From Actinoalloteichus hymeniacidonis (GTDB lineage: Bacteria; Actinomycetota; Actinomycetes; Mycobacteriales; Pseudonocardiaceae): DNA of 64,000 nucleotides. The position numbers and the translations under genes were made by a program. Below are positions 41,651-49,774 of the stretch, in pieces (within the stretch, counting starts at the first letter, position 1; every line of letters starts with the position of its first letter). The stretch spans positions 1,364,001 to 1,428,000 of the forward strand of contig NZ_JACHIS010000001.1 of NCBI RefSeq assembly GCF_014203365.1, written 5' to 3'. Under the pieces are notes generated by a model, which worked only from the letters and a program-made list of their open reading frames with translations, made no database searches and had not been told where the DNA came from.

Positions 41651-43468
41651 ATGACGACGGGATACGCGGTACTGGACACCGAGACGACCGGCTTCACCCC
41701 GGGATGGCACCGGGTGGTCGAGATCGGCGTCGTATTGCTCGATGTAGACGGTGCGGTGGAGGGGGAGTGGTGCACGCTGATCAACCCGGAACGGGATCTG
41801 GGGCCGCAGCACGTCCACGGGATCAGCGCAGCCAACGTCCGTAGCGCGCCGCTGTTCGCCGATATCGCGGGTGATCTGGCGGAATTACTCGCGGGACGGG
41901 TCCTCGTGGGACACAACCTGTCCTTCGACGTGGACTTCCTCGCCTTCGAGTATGGGCGGCTCGGTCTCGACGTCCCGCTCGCGGTGATGCCTGGTCTCTG
42001 CACCATGCAGTTGGCCGAGCGGTACCTCGACATTCCGGCTCGCTCGTTGGCGGCGTGTTGCGCGGCGGTGGGTGTGCCGCTCATCGAGGCACATTCGGCG
42101 CAGCACGATGCCTACGCAACGGCCGGGTTGTTGGCCAGCTACCTCCAGGTTGTGGGGAGCCCCGTGCCCTGGCAGGACCTGTTGGCCTCGGCGTCGCAGT
42201 GGCGCTGGCCGGAGCTGCCGATGCCGACCGGCCGTACCGCCCACCGGGGTGCGGTGGTCGGGCCGCGTGAGCATTTCCTCACCCGGCTGCCGGAACACGG
42301 TGCGCGGTCGGTCGATCCCGGCGCGCTCGACGCCTATCTGACCTTGCTCGATGCCGCATTGCTCGACCGGCATCTCTCGCTCAGTGAGGAGGACGGTCTG
42401 ATCGACAACGCCTTGTCGGCGGGCCTCGGTCGCACCGAGGTGCTCGGTGCCCATCGCCGGTACCTCTCGGTGGTGGCGTGTGCTGCGGCCCAGGAAGGTG
42501 TGTTGCCCGCTGCCGTCGTTGCGGACCTGGTGACGATCGCGGCCTTGATCGGCTTATCCGTAGTCGATGTCGACCGGGCTCGGTGCCATGCCGTTCGGGA
42601 GCTGTCCAGCGCCGGAACAGGTGCGCTCGTTGCGTCGGGGGCACTGGTCGAGCCGGGAGCAGTGGCCGAGGCGGGAGATCTCGCGGAGTCGGGTACAGCG
42701 GGTGTCGCGAAGACGCAGGGTGAGTCTGCGCGGTGTGCCGGGGTCGAATTCGAGACGGTGGCCCGGGACGCGGCGGCGACGGTGTGCGAGTCGGTCGTGG
42801 GAGCGGATGAGCGGTACGTCGCGACCGGGCTTGGGACGGCCGCGGGAGCCGCAGCCGGCACTAGCCATGGCCTCGGTTCGGGCGCGCTCTCGGCTGCTTG
42901 GGGCAGTGGCACCGAGGCTTCTCCGTCCGACGAACGGCGTGCCGAGCCACGGTCGAAGTCGATCGCTGTCTTGGGAAAGCACAGCGAGACTCCTGGCGCA
43001 TCGGGGGAGGGCTCGGCCGCAGCCGCAGTGATCGAGACGGCCGCATCCGGACCGGCGCCCGCCACCATCCGGGCCCGACGGGTTTCCCGGCGGAGGGCGG
43101 GACACCGGAGCCAGCCGACGGCCGAGTCGACATCCGGGCCGACGGCGGACGCCGAGCACGCAGCACCATCGAAACCAGGTCCACAGACCTGGGGTCGGTT
43201 CCGGTTATGCACCGGCGATCGAGTCGTCTTCACCGGACAGACCCGTTCGCCTCGCGAGCGGTGGAGCCTGCGGGCGGTATCCGCAGGCCTGGTCGAAGGC
43301 AGTCATGTCACGCGTAAGACCAGGTTGGTGGTAGCGGCCGATCCCGATTCTTTGTCCGGGAAGGCGCGTCGTGCACGGAACTACGGCATCCCGATAGTCA
43401 CGGAGGAGGCGTTCACGAAGCTGTTGGAGAAGATGCTCGACACGGAACGGCCGAACGACTCCGGCTGA
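41651..43468 (+). CDS. DnaQ-like 3'-5' exonuclease with C-terminal BRCT domain
   Basis: 605 residues. Residues 4-165 are a DEDDh exonuclease: VLDTETTGF (Exo I), LVGHNLSFDVDFL (Exo II) and HSAQHDAYATAGLL (Exo III His/Asp). Residues about 190-320 form a helical part. Residues about 320-515 are an Ala/Gly/Ser/Glu-rich linker of low complexity. The C-terminal ~85 residues are a BRCT domain (GDRVVFTGQT, SHVTRKTRLVVAADPDS, KARRARNYGIPIVTEEAF). It resembles actinomycete DnaQ-BRCT proteins proposed to act in DNA repair or proofreading. ATG 41651 follows a GGGGGAATTGGG stretch. Confidence 0.9.
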   Translation: MTTGYAVLDTETTGFTPGWHRVVEIGVVLLDVDGAVEGEWCTLINPERDLGPQHVHGISAANVRSAPLFADIAGDLAELLAGRVLVGHNLSFDVDFLAFEYGRLGLDVPLAVMPGLCTMQLAERYLDIPARSLAACCAAVGVPLIEAHSAQHDAYATAGLLASYLQVVGSPVPWQDLLASASQWRWPELPMPTGRTAHRGAVVGPREHFLTRLPEHGARSVDPGALDAYLTLLDAALLDRHLSLSEEDGLIDNALSAGLGRTEVLGAHRRYLSVVACAAAQEGVLPAAVVADLVTIAALIGLSVVDVDRARCHAVRELSSAGTGALVASGALVEPGAVAEAGDLAESGTAGVAKTQGESARCAGVEFETVARDAAATVCESVVGADERYVATGLGTAAGAAAGTSHGLGSGALSAAWGSGTEASPSDERRAEPRSKSIAVLGKHSETPGASGEGSAAAAVIETAASGPAPATIRARRVSRRRAGHRSQPTAESTSGPTADAEHAAPSKPGPQTWGRFRLCTGDRVVFTGQTRSPRERWSLRAVSAGLVEGSHVTRKTRLVVAADPDSLSGKARRARNYGIPIVTEEAFTKLLEKMLDTERPNDSG

Positions 43469-43852
43469 ACCGGGGTGAGCCGACTACACCACGTGAGTCG
43501 TCGTCGTGGTGTCCAGGGGGAGTTTCGTTGTTGTATGCGTTGCCTCGGCCTGCGTGGCGCCCGGCACTGCGGCGTCCTCACGGAGCGAGCAGCTTCTTAT
43601 TGCGGCAGAGCGTGTTCGGCACCGCTGCGGTCGAGGATCGGGTGGATGCACTTACCGCGCATGGCGTGCGCCCGTAGCCATAGCCGTGGCCGTGGCTATC
43701 GCATCCCTTCGAGTTCTCAACACCTCTGAAAACGATCCGGGGGTTGCTGTCTTCCACATCACGGCTTGCCGAACAAGATCACCCCGTGCCACTACCGGGT
43801 AATCCTTGGTGCCCCATTGAAGCAGCGGGATTCTCTGCGGTGTTATCGCAGC
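43469..43852. other. Intergenic between exonuclease and SRPBCC gene
   Basis: About 380 bp. It begins with the terminator hairpin at 43486-43512. The rest has no supported gene; short frames on both strands lack domain or codon evidence. Confidence 0.4.
43486..43512. terminator. Hairpin after exonuclease gene
   Basis: ACACCACG (43486-43493) pairs with CGTGGTGT (43505-43512), 18 nt past the stop codon. Confidence 0.5.
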
Positions 43853-44350
43853 TCAGCCTTCGTTGCGGACGTCTTTCCCCTGCTCGGCGAACGCCTTGAA
43901 ATCCTGCATGTGCTGTTGCGACTGCTTGCGGAAGGTACCGGGCATCAGCAGTCCCACCAGCCGCATCAGCAAGCCACTGAACCGGTATTCGTTCTTGCTT
44001 ACCCAAAGCGTCGTCTCCGGACCGACCTCGGTCAGCCGGTCACGCACCGCGTTCCACATGCCCAGGCCGACGATCTCGCGGTCGAAGTGGACGACGGTCT
44101 CTTTCGGGATCCCGCTCAGCTCTACCGGTTCCCGGCGAGTGACCGTCTCGGTGGCTTCCATCTGCTGCTTCCCCGACTGAAACACGACTCGCGACTGGGT
44201 TCCGACCGCGCCGTGCACTCCACTCAGTGGCTCGTGCAGTACTAGGCCTCGCAGCCATTTCGGCAGGTGCGCAGGGTCGGCGAGCAGCTGGGCCGTCTGC
44301 TCCCTCGGCAGGGCGATCTCAATCGAGACGGTGTACTTCATTGCAGGCAT
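43853..44350 (-). CDS. SRPBCC (START-like) family protein
   Basis: 165 residues. The pattern MKYTVSIEIALPREQTAQLLADPAHLPKWLRGL is the usual N-terminal strand and helix of the SRPBCC fold, which forms a hydrophobic ligand cavity. ETTLWVSKNEYRFSGLLMRLVGLLM then FRKQSQQHMQDFKAFAEQ is the C-terminal helix. The ligand is unknown. A start three codons later at ATG 44341 is also possible. It is a separate transcription unit from the ArsR/AHSA1 pair upstream. Confidence 0.8.
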   Translation of the reverse strand: MPAMKYTVSIEIALPREQTAQLLADPAHLPKWLRGLVLHEPLSGVHGAVGTQSRVVFQSGKQQMEATETVTRREPVELSGIPKETVVHFDREIVGLGMWNAVRDRLTEVGPETTLWVSKNEYRFSGLLMRLVGLLMPGTFRKQSQQHMQDFKAFAEQGKDVRNEG

Positions 44351-44607
44351 CGTTCTTTCGGCTAGGTGTAGGCGACATGCTGGTGCACTGCTCGTCCTGC
44401 TTCTCGACCGAGAAACCTCGACGTTCTGTGTCCGCGGAAAACTCGCGGTTCACTGTCGGGTGGTCGGCGGCCATGCTTAGGCGGGCAGCCGAGGTAGCAA
44501 CTGATGAGTTCCCACATCGTGCGAACGACTCTTCGCCTGGCGATCGGCATTCGCGGCCTCGGTACGAGCCAAGGACGCCGATCAGCCCACGACGGCAGGA
44601 ATGGCAG

Positions 44608-45252
44608 TCAGGCCTGGTCGGGTACGTAGAACTTGGTGGTGGCCTCGACTGCGGCCGCGACCTGCTCCGGTTCGCCACCCCAGGCCAGGTGAGCCTGACC
44701 CCAGGCTGCGGCGCTGCCCCTGCTGAACTCGCGCCCCTCGGGCGACTTCTCGAAGTTGTCGTGGTCGAGGGTCGAGCCATCGGCCAGCAGCCGGGCCAGG
44801 GAGAGCAGAGCCAGGTCCCAGCCGACGCCGCCTGCGCCGGGGCCGTAGATCGGGAACGACGGCTCCCCGATGACCGCTGCGTGGATCAGCTCGAACTCGG
44901 TGTCGCCGTCCGGGCCTTCGGCCAGCCGCACTTCCACCTCACTCGTGCCGGGCCAGTCGTCGGCCTCCGGTCCGTAGAGCCAGGACACCTTCAGCAGCCG
45001 GGGCGGCTCGCACCGAAGAACCTCGCCGTGCTCCCCACCGTCCAACTCGAAATCTCCGCCGAGCCGCAGGTCCCCGGTGACCGGCTTCAACCAGCGTTGC
45101 AGTCGTTCGGGGCTGGTTATGGCATCCCAGACGTCGCCGATGGGTGCGTCGTACCGACGCCGGAGCTCGACGGTGTAAGCCTCGCCTGCCGGCACGCTGC
45201 CCGTGCCCATCGTCCGGCGGACGGCGGCCAGCTCCTCCACTACGTCTTTCAT
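44608..45252 (-). CDS. AHSA1/SRPBCC-domain protein
   Basis: 214 residues. The AHSA1-like core (VELRRRYDAPIGDVWDAITSPERLQRWL, GDFELDGGEHGEVLRCEPPRL) is followed by a longer helical tail. It lies 3 nt downstream of an ArsR regulator, a common pairing in actinomycetes (ArsR-SRPBCC) thought to respond to small molecules. There is no enzymatic motif. Confidence 0.85.
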   Translation of the reverse strand: MKDVVEELAAVRRTMGTGSVPAGEAYTVELRRRYDAPIGDVWDAITSPERLQRWLKPVTGDLRLGGDFELDGGEHGEVLRCEPPRLLKVSWLYGPEADDWPGTSEVEVRLAEGPDGDTEFELIHAAVIGEPSFPIYGPGAGGVGWDLALLSLARLLADGSTLDHDNFEKSPEGREFSRGSAAAWGQAHLAWGGEPEQVAAAVEATTKFYVPDQA

Positions 45253-45255
45253 ATG

Positions 45256-45645
45256 TCAGGTTCCGTTCGTTGGTGGGTTGGGCTTGCCCGCGCCTGCCGG
45301 GCCCGGTCCGTCGGCTGGGAGCCTGCGGGCCCGCTTGCCTCGGGCCAGCTCGGTTTCCAGGGCGTCGAGGCGTTGTGTCCAAATGCGGCGGAACTGGTCC
45401 AGCCACGCGTCGATCTCGCTCAGCGGAGCGGGCTCGATCGCGTAGATGCGGCGAGCGCCCTCCGCCTGTACCGACGCGAAGCCGTTGTCACGCAGCACGC
45501 GTAGATGTTGGGAGACAGCAGACTGGGAGATGCCGAACTCGGTCCGGATGACCTCCGTGACCGCGCCGGAGGTCCGCTCGCCATCGGCCAGCAATTCCAG
45601 AATGCGCCTGCGCACGGGATCGCCGAGGACGTCGAACGCGTGCAC
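45256..45645 (-). CDS. ArsR-family regulator
   Basis: 129 residues. A winged HTH (FDVLGDPVRRRILELLADG, SQSAVSQHLRVLRDNGFASV) is followed by ARRIYAIEPAPLSEIDAWL. It has no CxC metal-binding motif, so it likely senses an organic ligand or acts with the AHSA1 protein. A promoter placed so that the transcript would begin at the GTG suggests a leaderless mRNA, with an operator in the spacer. Confidence 0.88.
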   Translation of the reverse strand: MHAFDVLGDPVRRRILELLADGERTSGAVTEVIRTEFGISQSAVSQHLRVLRDNGFASVQAEGARRIYAIEPAPLSEIDAWLDQFRRIWTQRLDALETELARGKRARRLPADGPGPAGAGKPNPPTNGT

Positions 45646-45948
45646 GACGGTGACCGTAACGGCCGCTGCTTATATAAGTCAAGGCTGCTATTTGGTGTGC
45701 CGTGCACTGTGTTCGGCCGCTCCCGGCGTTCACGGCTCAGCCCGCGGTACCAGCGCTCGACCTCGGGTGGCAATGGTTTGATCGGCTAATCACGGCTCAT
45801 CCGGTGCCAAGATCGTTTCCGTGGGCGCGCTTAGGGAGGGCAAGCGTCTGGCAACACGCCGCACCTTCCCGAACCGCATCCCGGGCGTGTTGGTCAACAT
45901 CCGGTAACCTTGCACGGCGTTGAACACAGTCGTCCCTGCACACGCAGG
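45646..45948. other. Intergenic, includes likely CRISPR leader
   Basis: About 300 bp holding the ArsR promoter and, next to the first intact repeat, the presumed leader of the array. The degenerate repeats lie at the far end (46393-46505), which places the leader on this side. No gene is supported. Confidence 0.45.
45653..45682 (-). promoter_or_regulatory. Promoter and operator of the ArsR-AHSA1 operon
   Basis: On the minus strand, TTGACT (45682-45677) and TACGGT (45658-45653) are separated by 18 nt, placing the start of RNA at about the GTG 45645. The perfect palindrome CTTATATAAG (45669-45678) lies at the -35/spacer junction and is a likely ArsR site. Confidence 0.55.
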
Positions 45949-46505
45949 GTGGCACCGGCCCTTCGGGGCCGGTGAGGATCGCAACACCATCGACCTCTCC
46001 GATATGAACGGTGCCAGCCTGTGGCACCGGCCCTCCGGGGCCGGTGAGGATCGCAACCCTGTTGGCCGCCATCGACCAGGCGGCCCCGATCCGCGTGGCA
46101 CCGGCCCTCCGGGGCCGGTGAGGATCGCAACGCGCTCCCCCGCCACGGATACCGCTCGGCCACCGGCGGGTGGCACCGGCCCTCCGGGGCCGGTGAGGAT
46201 CGCAACGATTTTACTGCCGTTTGGCGGTCGTCGGATGGCGGTCGTGGCACCGGCCCTCCGGGGCCGGTGAGGATCGCAACACGCACTGCTGCCCCACCGG
46301 CTGAGCGCACGACGGACAGTGGCACCGGCCCTTCGGGGCCGGTGAGGATCGCAACATCGGGCACGCTCTGGCCGCCGACGGGGTGACGTCCTGTGTCACC
46401 GGCCCTTCAGCGCCGGTGGAGATCGCACCGACGTCCGCGTAACCGTGGTGGAGTCTGCGGTTTTCGGCGACACCGCCCCCACAGGGGCCGGTAAGGACTC
46501 GCAAC
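45949..46505 (+). CRISPR. Orphan CRISPR array: 8 repeats, 7 spacers
   Basis: The 37-nt repeat begins GTGGCACCGG and ends GATCGCAAC. Six copies are intact: 45949-45985, 46021-46057, 46095-46131, 46170-46206, 46244-46280 and 46319-46355. Two more are degenerate: 46393-46429 and about 46467-46505. Spacers are 35, 37, 38, 37, 38, 37 and 37 nt and all differ. Each intact repeat holds a 9-bp stem, CACCGGCCC/GGGCCGGTG, closed by TTCG (first and sixth) or TCCG (second to fifth). No cas gene is in the window, so the type is not assigned and the array would depend on a distant locus. Confidence 0.95.
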
Positions 46506-46555
46506 GCATCGGCGCTGCCGATCGAATCATGCAGGCTTAGATGGACGCGCAGTGA

Positions 46556-46593
46556 AAAGGACACCCGCCCCCTGCCTTGGGCGGGTGTCCTTT
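46556..46593. terminator. 15-bp perfect bidirectional terminator
   Basis: AAAGGACACCCGCCC (46556-46570) pairs perfectly with GGGCGGGTGTCCTTT (46579-46593) around an 8-nt loop. It has A/T tails in both directions, so it can end CRISPR transcription on the plus strand and the pectate lyase mRNA on the minus strand. Confidence 0.85.
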
Positions 46594-46693
46594 CCTCGAC
46601 CAACACCGTCGGTGGTCGTCTCTGGTGGGTCAGGGCTGTTCCGTGCGGCGCTGGTGCGGCCGCTGGAGGACCGCCGTGGCCTCGTGTCCGCCT

Positions 46694-47515
46694 CTACTGG
46701 TAGGAGATGTCCGATTCCTCGTAGAGGCAGTGCTGCCCGTCGGGGCCCTCACCGGTCTCCTCCGGTTCGTCACCGTTGTCGTTGCCCTCGTAGCGCTGGC
46801 AGATGGTGATGTCCTGGCCGTCGTCACCGATGATGGTGATGTTGGACAGGGTTGCCGTGTCGCCGTAGTTCTCGTTGATTCCGACGAGCCGGTCCCCTGG
46901 GGTGCGGACAGTGATGTCTTCGAGCACGACGTGCCGTTCGTACATGCTGCTGCAGTTGCCGCACGACCGGTACAGCGCGCCGAAGTCCTCGACCTCGAAG
47001 TTCGAGACGGTCAGGGTGCCGGGTCCGTTGTGCTGGAAGACCTTGTCCTCGGCCTGCGCCGCGCTGCCGCCCTCCACACGGAACTGGGCGGAGTCGGAGT
47101 CGGCCCGGAACGTTGCGGCGTCCTCGCCCACGTCCTCCCAGGTGATGTTGCGCAGTGTGCAGCTGCCTTGACAGTGGATGCCGTCGGCTGCGGGGCTGCC
47201 GAGGATGACGTTGCTGATCGTCACGCCGTCGGCAAGTTCGAACAGCGGGTCGCCACCCTCGTTCTGGCCACCTTCACCGAGATCACCTTCGCCGTAGTAG
47301 CGGGTGCCACCGCCGTCGAAGTCCTCGTCGAGTTCGATGGTCTCGGACACCGGTTCGTCCAAGGCCGTCAAGGGGGCCGGTGCGGTGGCGGCGGTGGGTT
47401 CGGCCGTTCCGAGGGCCGGGCTGAGCACCAGCGCCGCTGCGGCTAAAGGAAGCGTGACCAGTGCGGCCAATACCGACCGCGGTCGTTTCGAGGACGCTCG
47501 AGAAGACCACATCAT
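46694..47515 (-). CDS. Secreted pectate lyase, PL3 family
   Basis: 273 residues. A basic start (MMWSSRASSKRPRS) and a hydrophobic segment (VLAALVTLPLAAAALVL) form a Sec signal peptide, with cleavage likely near LGTAEP. The catalytic region has ILGSPAADGIHCQGSCTLRNITWEDVGEDAATF in pieces typical of PL3: DGIHCQGSC, WEDVGEDAATF, and KVFQHNGPGTL. PL3 enzymes cleave de-esterified pectin by beta-elimination using calcium. ATG 47515 has AAGGAG 5 nt upstream. A LacI-type palindrome lies 38 bp upstream, linking it to sugar control. Confidence 0.88.
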   Translation of the reverse strand: MMWSSRASSKRPRSVLAALVTLPLAAAALVLSPALGTAEPTAATAPAPLTALDEPVSETIELDEDFDGGGTRYYGEGDLGEGGQNEGGDPLFELADGVTISNVILGSPAADGIHCQGSCTLRNITWEDVGEDAATFRADSDSAQFRVEGGSAAQAEDKVFQHNGPGTLTVSNFEVEDFGALYRSCGNCSSMYERHVVLEDITVRTPGDRLVGINENYGDTATLSNITIIGDDGQDITICQRYEGNDNGDEPEETGEGPDGQHCLYEESDISYQ

Positions 47516-47984
47516 TGAGGCTCCTTGCTGACTGCGTACAGGAACGGATATCGGAAAGCGCTTTCCTTATGCGGCATGACGTTAGCGAACCGTTATCGGC
47601 TTTGTCAACTTCTCGGGCAGGCTGTTGGTGAGTAACCGTCGAGATTCTCGGAATTCGACATGAATCGACGAAGAATGAGTCGAATAGTGGCAGCAAGCGC
47701 TGCGTCTTCATGGAGCAGTGGCGACTCGGAAGTCGGACGGGACGCGAGTTTTGGCCCTTCTACCAGCGAAGATAGTTGTGCAGCGCGGCGCGTTCCTCAG
47801 GGGGCATCTGTTCCCCTGTAGCGCTGGGAGTGCTCGTTGTTATGTGTGTTCTTCGTTAGATTTTCCCGTAGGAAGGAGGTGTTAGCGCGATGGAAGCGAC
47901 GTATTCCGGATTGTCGGGCTATTGCCTTGCGGCCTTCGTAATCGTCTCCGCCAGGCAGGCCCGGTGGTGCGGGGGCACGCTTCG
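47516..47984. other. Promoter region of the pectate lyase gene
   Basis: About 470 bp between the pectate lyase start and the 3' end of the AraC gene, which is on the same strand. It contains the LacI-type palindrome at 47553-47566 and AT-richer stretches (47570-47660, 47770-47870). No gene is supported. Confidence 0.45.
47553..47566. promoter_or_regulatory. LacI-type operator upstream of pectate lyase
   Basis: GGAAAGCGCTTTCC is a perfect 14-bp palindrome with the central CG typical of LacI-family sites. It lies 38 bp before the start codon. Its sequence differs from the rhamnose operators near 57.6 kb, so a different LacI protein, not in this window, is the more likely partner. Confidence 0.7.
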
Positions 47985-48839
47985 TCATTCGCGAATTGCT
48001 GTTCCGGGCTTGCGCAATCGTTCAGCCGATGCATCGCGTCGACAGCCGCGTGCGTACCGGGCGGGGGAGACGCCGACGACCCTGGCGAAATCCCTGGTGA
48101 GGTGGGCCTGGTCGCTGTATCCGAGATCGGCGGCCAGGCTCGCCCAATCGACCGCGTCCTCGTCTGCCCGGAGGGCGGCCTCGTGGACGCGGGCGCGCAG
48201 CAGCACCCATTTCGGGGAGACGCCGACATATTCGGCGAACAGTCGTTGCAGGGTCCGTCGGCCCATGCCGACCCGGTCCGCCAGTGTGTCGACCCGTGCC
48301 AGGTCGGGTTCGTCCACGATCTGCCGCACCAGGTCGGCGACCACCGCAACCATCGGGTCCACCGCAGGCAGTCTGGGGCGGAGGAACTCGTCTGCCGAGG
48401 CGACCATCGCGGCCGGTTCGACGATGTCCAAGGCTCGACGTGCCTGTTCCTCGGCCTCGGTGTCGAGGAATTCGGCGAGTGGGATGACGCGGTCGGTCAG
48501 TTGCGAGACCGGGCCGTCGAGGAACGGGCGGAATCCGCCGGGACGAAAACGAATGCCGAGGACCCGACCCGATCCGGAGAGCAGCCGGGAGAAACGCCCG
48601 CGCATCACGCCGTTCACGGTGGAACCAGCCGGGTCGAACACCAGGTGCACCGTGGGGTGCGGGATCACCCATTGCCGATGCGACCGGTCGCCGGGCAGGT
48701 TCCAGTGGATCGTCCAGTAGTACTCGACGAAGGGGGCGATCTCCGGCGCGGGCGCATGTTTGCCCAGCTGGAAGTGTTGTCGGGCGGCGGCTTCGTACAG
48801 CACCCCGAGGTTGCGTCCTCGCCCGATGGTCGATGCCAT
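47985..48839 (-). CDS. AraC-family regulator
   Basis: 284 residues. The N-terminal part (residues ~1-160; HFQLGKHAPAPEIAPFVEYYWTI, VIPHPTVHLVFDPAG) is the sensor region seen in DUF6597-type AraC proteins. The C-terminal AraC HTH pair includes TLADRVGMGRRTLQRLF and ADLGYSDQAHLTRDFARVVGVSPARY. ATG 48839 is preferred; the frame extends to 48923. It is divergent from a DinB-like gene, its likely target. Confidence 0.85.
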   Translation of the reverse strand: MASTIGRGRNLGVLYEAAARQHFQLGKHAPAPEIAPFVEYYWTIHWNLPGDRSHRQWVIPHPTVHLVFDPAGSTVNGVMRGRFSRLLSGSGRVLGIRFRPGGFRPFLDGPVSQLTDRVIPLAEFLDTEAEEQARRALDIVEPAAMVASADEFLRPRLPAVDPMVAVVADLVRQIVDEPDLARVDTLADRVGMGRRTLQRLFAEYVGVSPKWVLLRARVHEAALRADEDAVDWASLAADLGYSDQAHLTRDFARVVGVSPARYARGCRRDASAERLRKPGTAIRE

Positions 48840-48988
48840 CCGCGCACCGTATGTCGCTGCCCTGACGGTGTCGTGTGTCGAGTCACTCCGTGCTGCGACG
48901 CCGGTTGTGACGTGTTTCTTCAAGAAGCGTGGGCCGTCCGCTTTCTAACCTCGGCGGGCCGTTTCGCCCACTCGCACGAGGAGACACC

Positions 48989-49573
48989 GTGACACTGCAA
49001 GCCCGGTTGGCCACCGCCGCCGCCACCCTGCGCGATCTCAGCGACGGGATCGACGCGGAGCAGCTCGCCGCACCCACGCCGTGCACGGAGTTCGACGTGC
49101 GCAAGCTGCTGGATCACGTCATCTGGGCCACTCGAATCCTCACGGCGGCGGCAGCCAAGCAGCCGTTGCCCGCCGATACGGATTGGACAGCGGATCTGAT
49201 GGACGATCAATGGCGGAGCCGACTCGCCGACGGCCTCGCAGGCACGGCAGCCGCCTGGGACGATCCCGCCGCCTGGGCGGGAACCACCGTTCTGGGCCCC
49301 GGCACGGAGCTACCCGCGACGCTGGTGGGGGAGTTGACCTTCGTGGAATTCGTGTTGCATGGCTGGGATCTCGCCAAGGCCACCGGACGCACCTACGACT
49401 GCTCCCCGGAGACGGCGGCCGCAGCGCTCGAGGTTCTGCAGAAGCTGTATGCCCAGACGCAGGGGCTGTCCTCGCTCGCCTTCGGCCCCGAGATCGCCGT
49501 GGACTCGGACGCGGACGCGTTCGACCGCGCGCTGGGATTGAGTGGGCGCGACCCCGGATGGACGGCAGGCTGA
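48989..49573 (+). CDS. DinB-like/TIGR03086 family protein
   Basis: 194 residues. The four-helix metal-binding fold of the maleylpyruvate isomerase/DinB group shows in LAAPTPCTEFDVRKLLDHVIWATRIL and FVEFVLHGWDLAKATG, with His residues at the expected metal sites. In actinomycetes such proteins may be thiol (mycothiol)-linked; no function is proven. GTG 48989 has GAGGAG upstream. The gene is divergent from the AraC regulator. Confidence 0.85.
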   Translation: MTLQARLATAAATLRDLSDGIDAEQLAAPTPCTEFDVRKLLDHVIWATRILTAAAAKQPLPADTDWTADLMDDQWRSRLADGLAGTAAAWDDPAAWAGTTVLGPGTELPATLVGELTFVEFVLHGWDLAKATGRTYDCSPETAAAALEVLQKLYAQTQGLSSLAFGPEIAVDSDADAFDRALGLSGRDPGWTAG

Positions 49574-49774
49574 CGCACGGCGGTGCACCCGTGCGAACGC
49601 GGTGACACGTCGCCCGCCGGTCCTCGATGACCGGAATGGGTCGCTTCTGCCACCTCGGTCGGCACCTGCTTGCGGGTTCCGGTCGGCGGCCGGTTGAATC
49701 CGGCGGGGCCGACCGGGCCTGCCAGGGCAGGAATGATGCCGGGACGCGGCCGGATGGATGAGGAGTGGTGCAGG

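Noticed and set aside
42554-43233. Open frames in other frames of the exonuclease linker
   Set aside because: The linker is low complexity and GC-rich, so all six frames stay open; only the exonuclease frame continues into real domains on both sides.
43660-43720. GC-rich near-palindrome around GCCGTGGCCGTGGC
   Set aside because: Only 6-bp matching arms in a repetitive GC-rich patch; expected by chance and not near a gene start.
45790-46606. Several short open frames inside the CRISPR array with repeated peptides
   Set aside because: The repeated peptides are translations of the CRISPR repeats, not proteins.
45646-46693. Search for cas genes flanking the array
   Set aside because: Flanking genes are ArsR/AHSA1 and pectate lyase; no Cas-like protein was found anywhere in the window.
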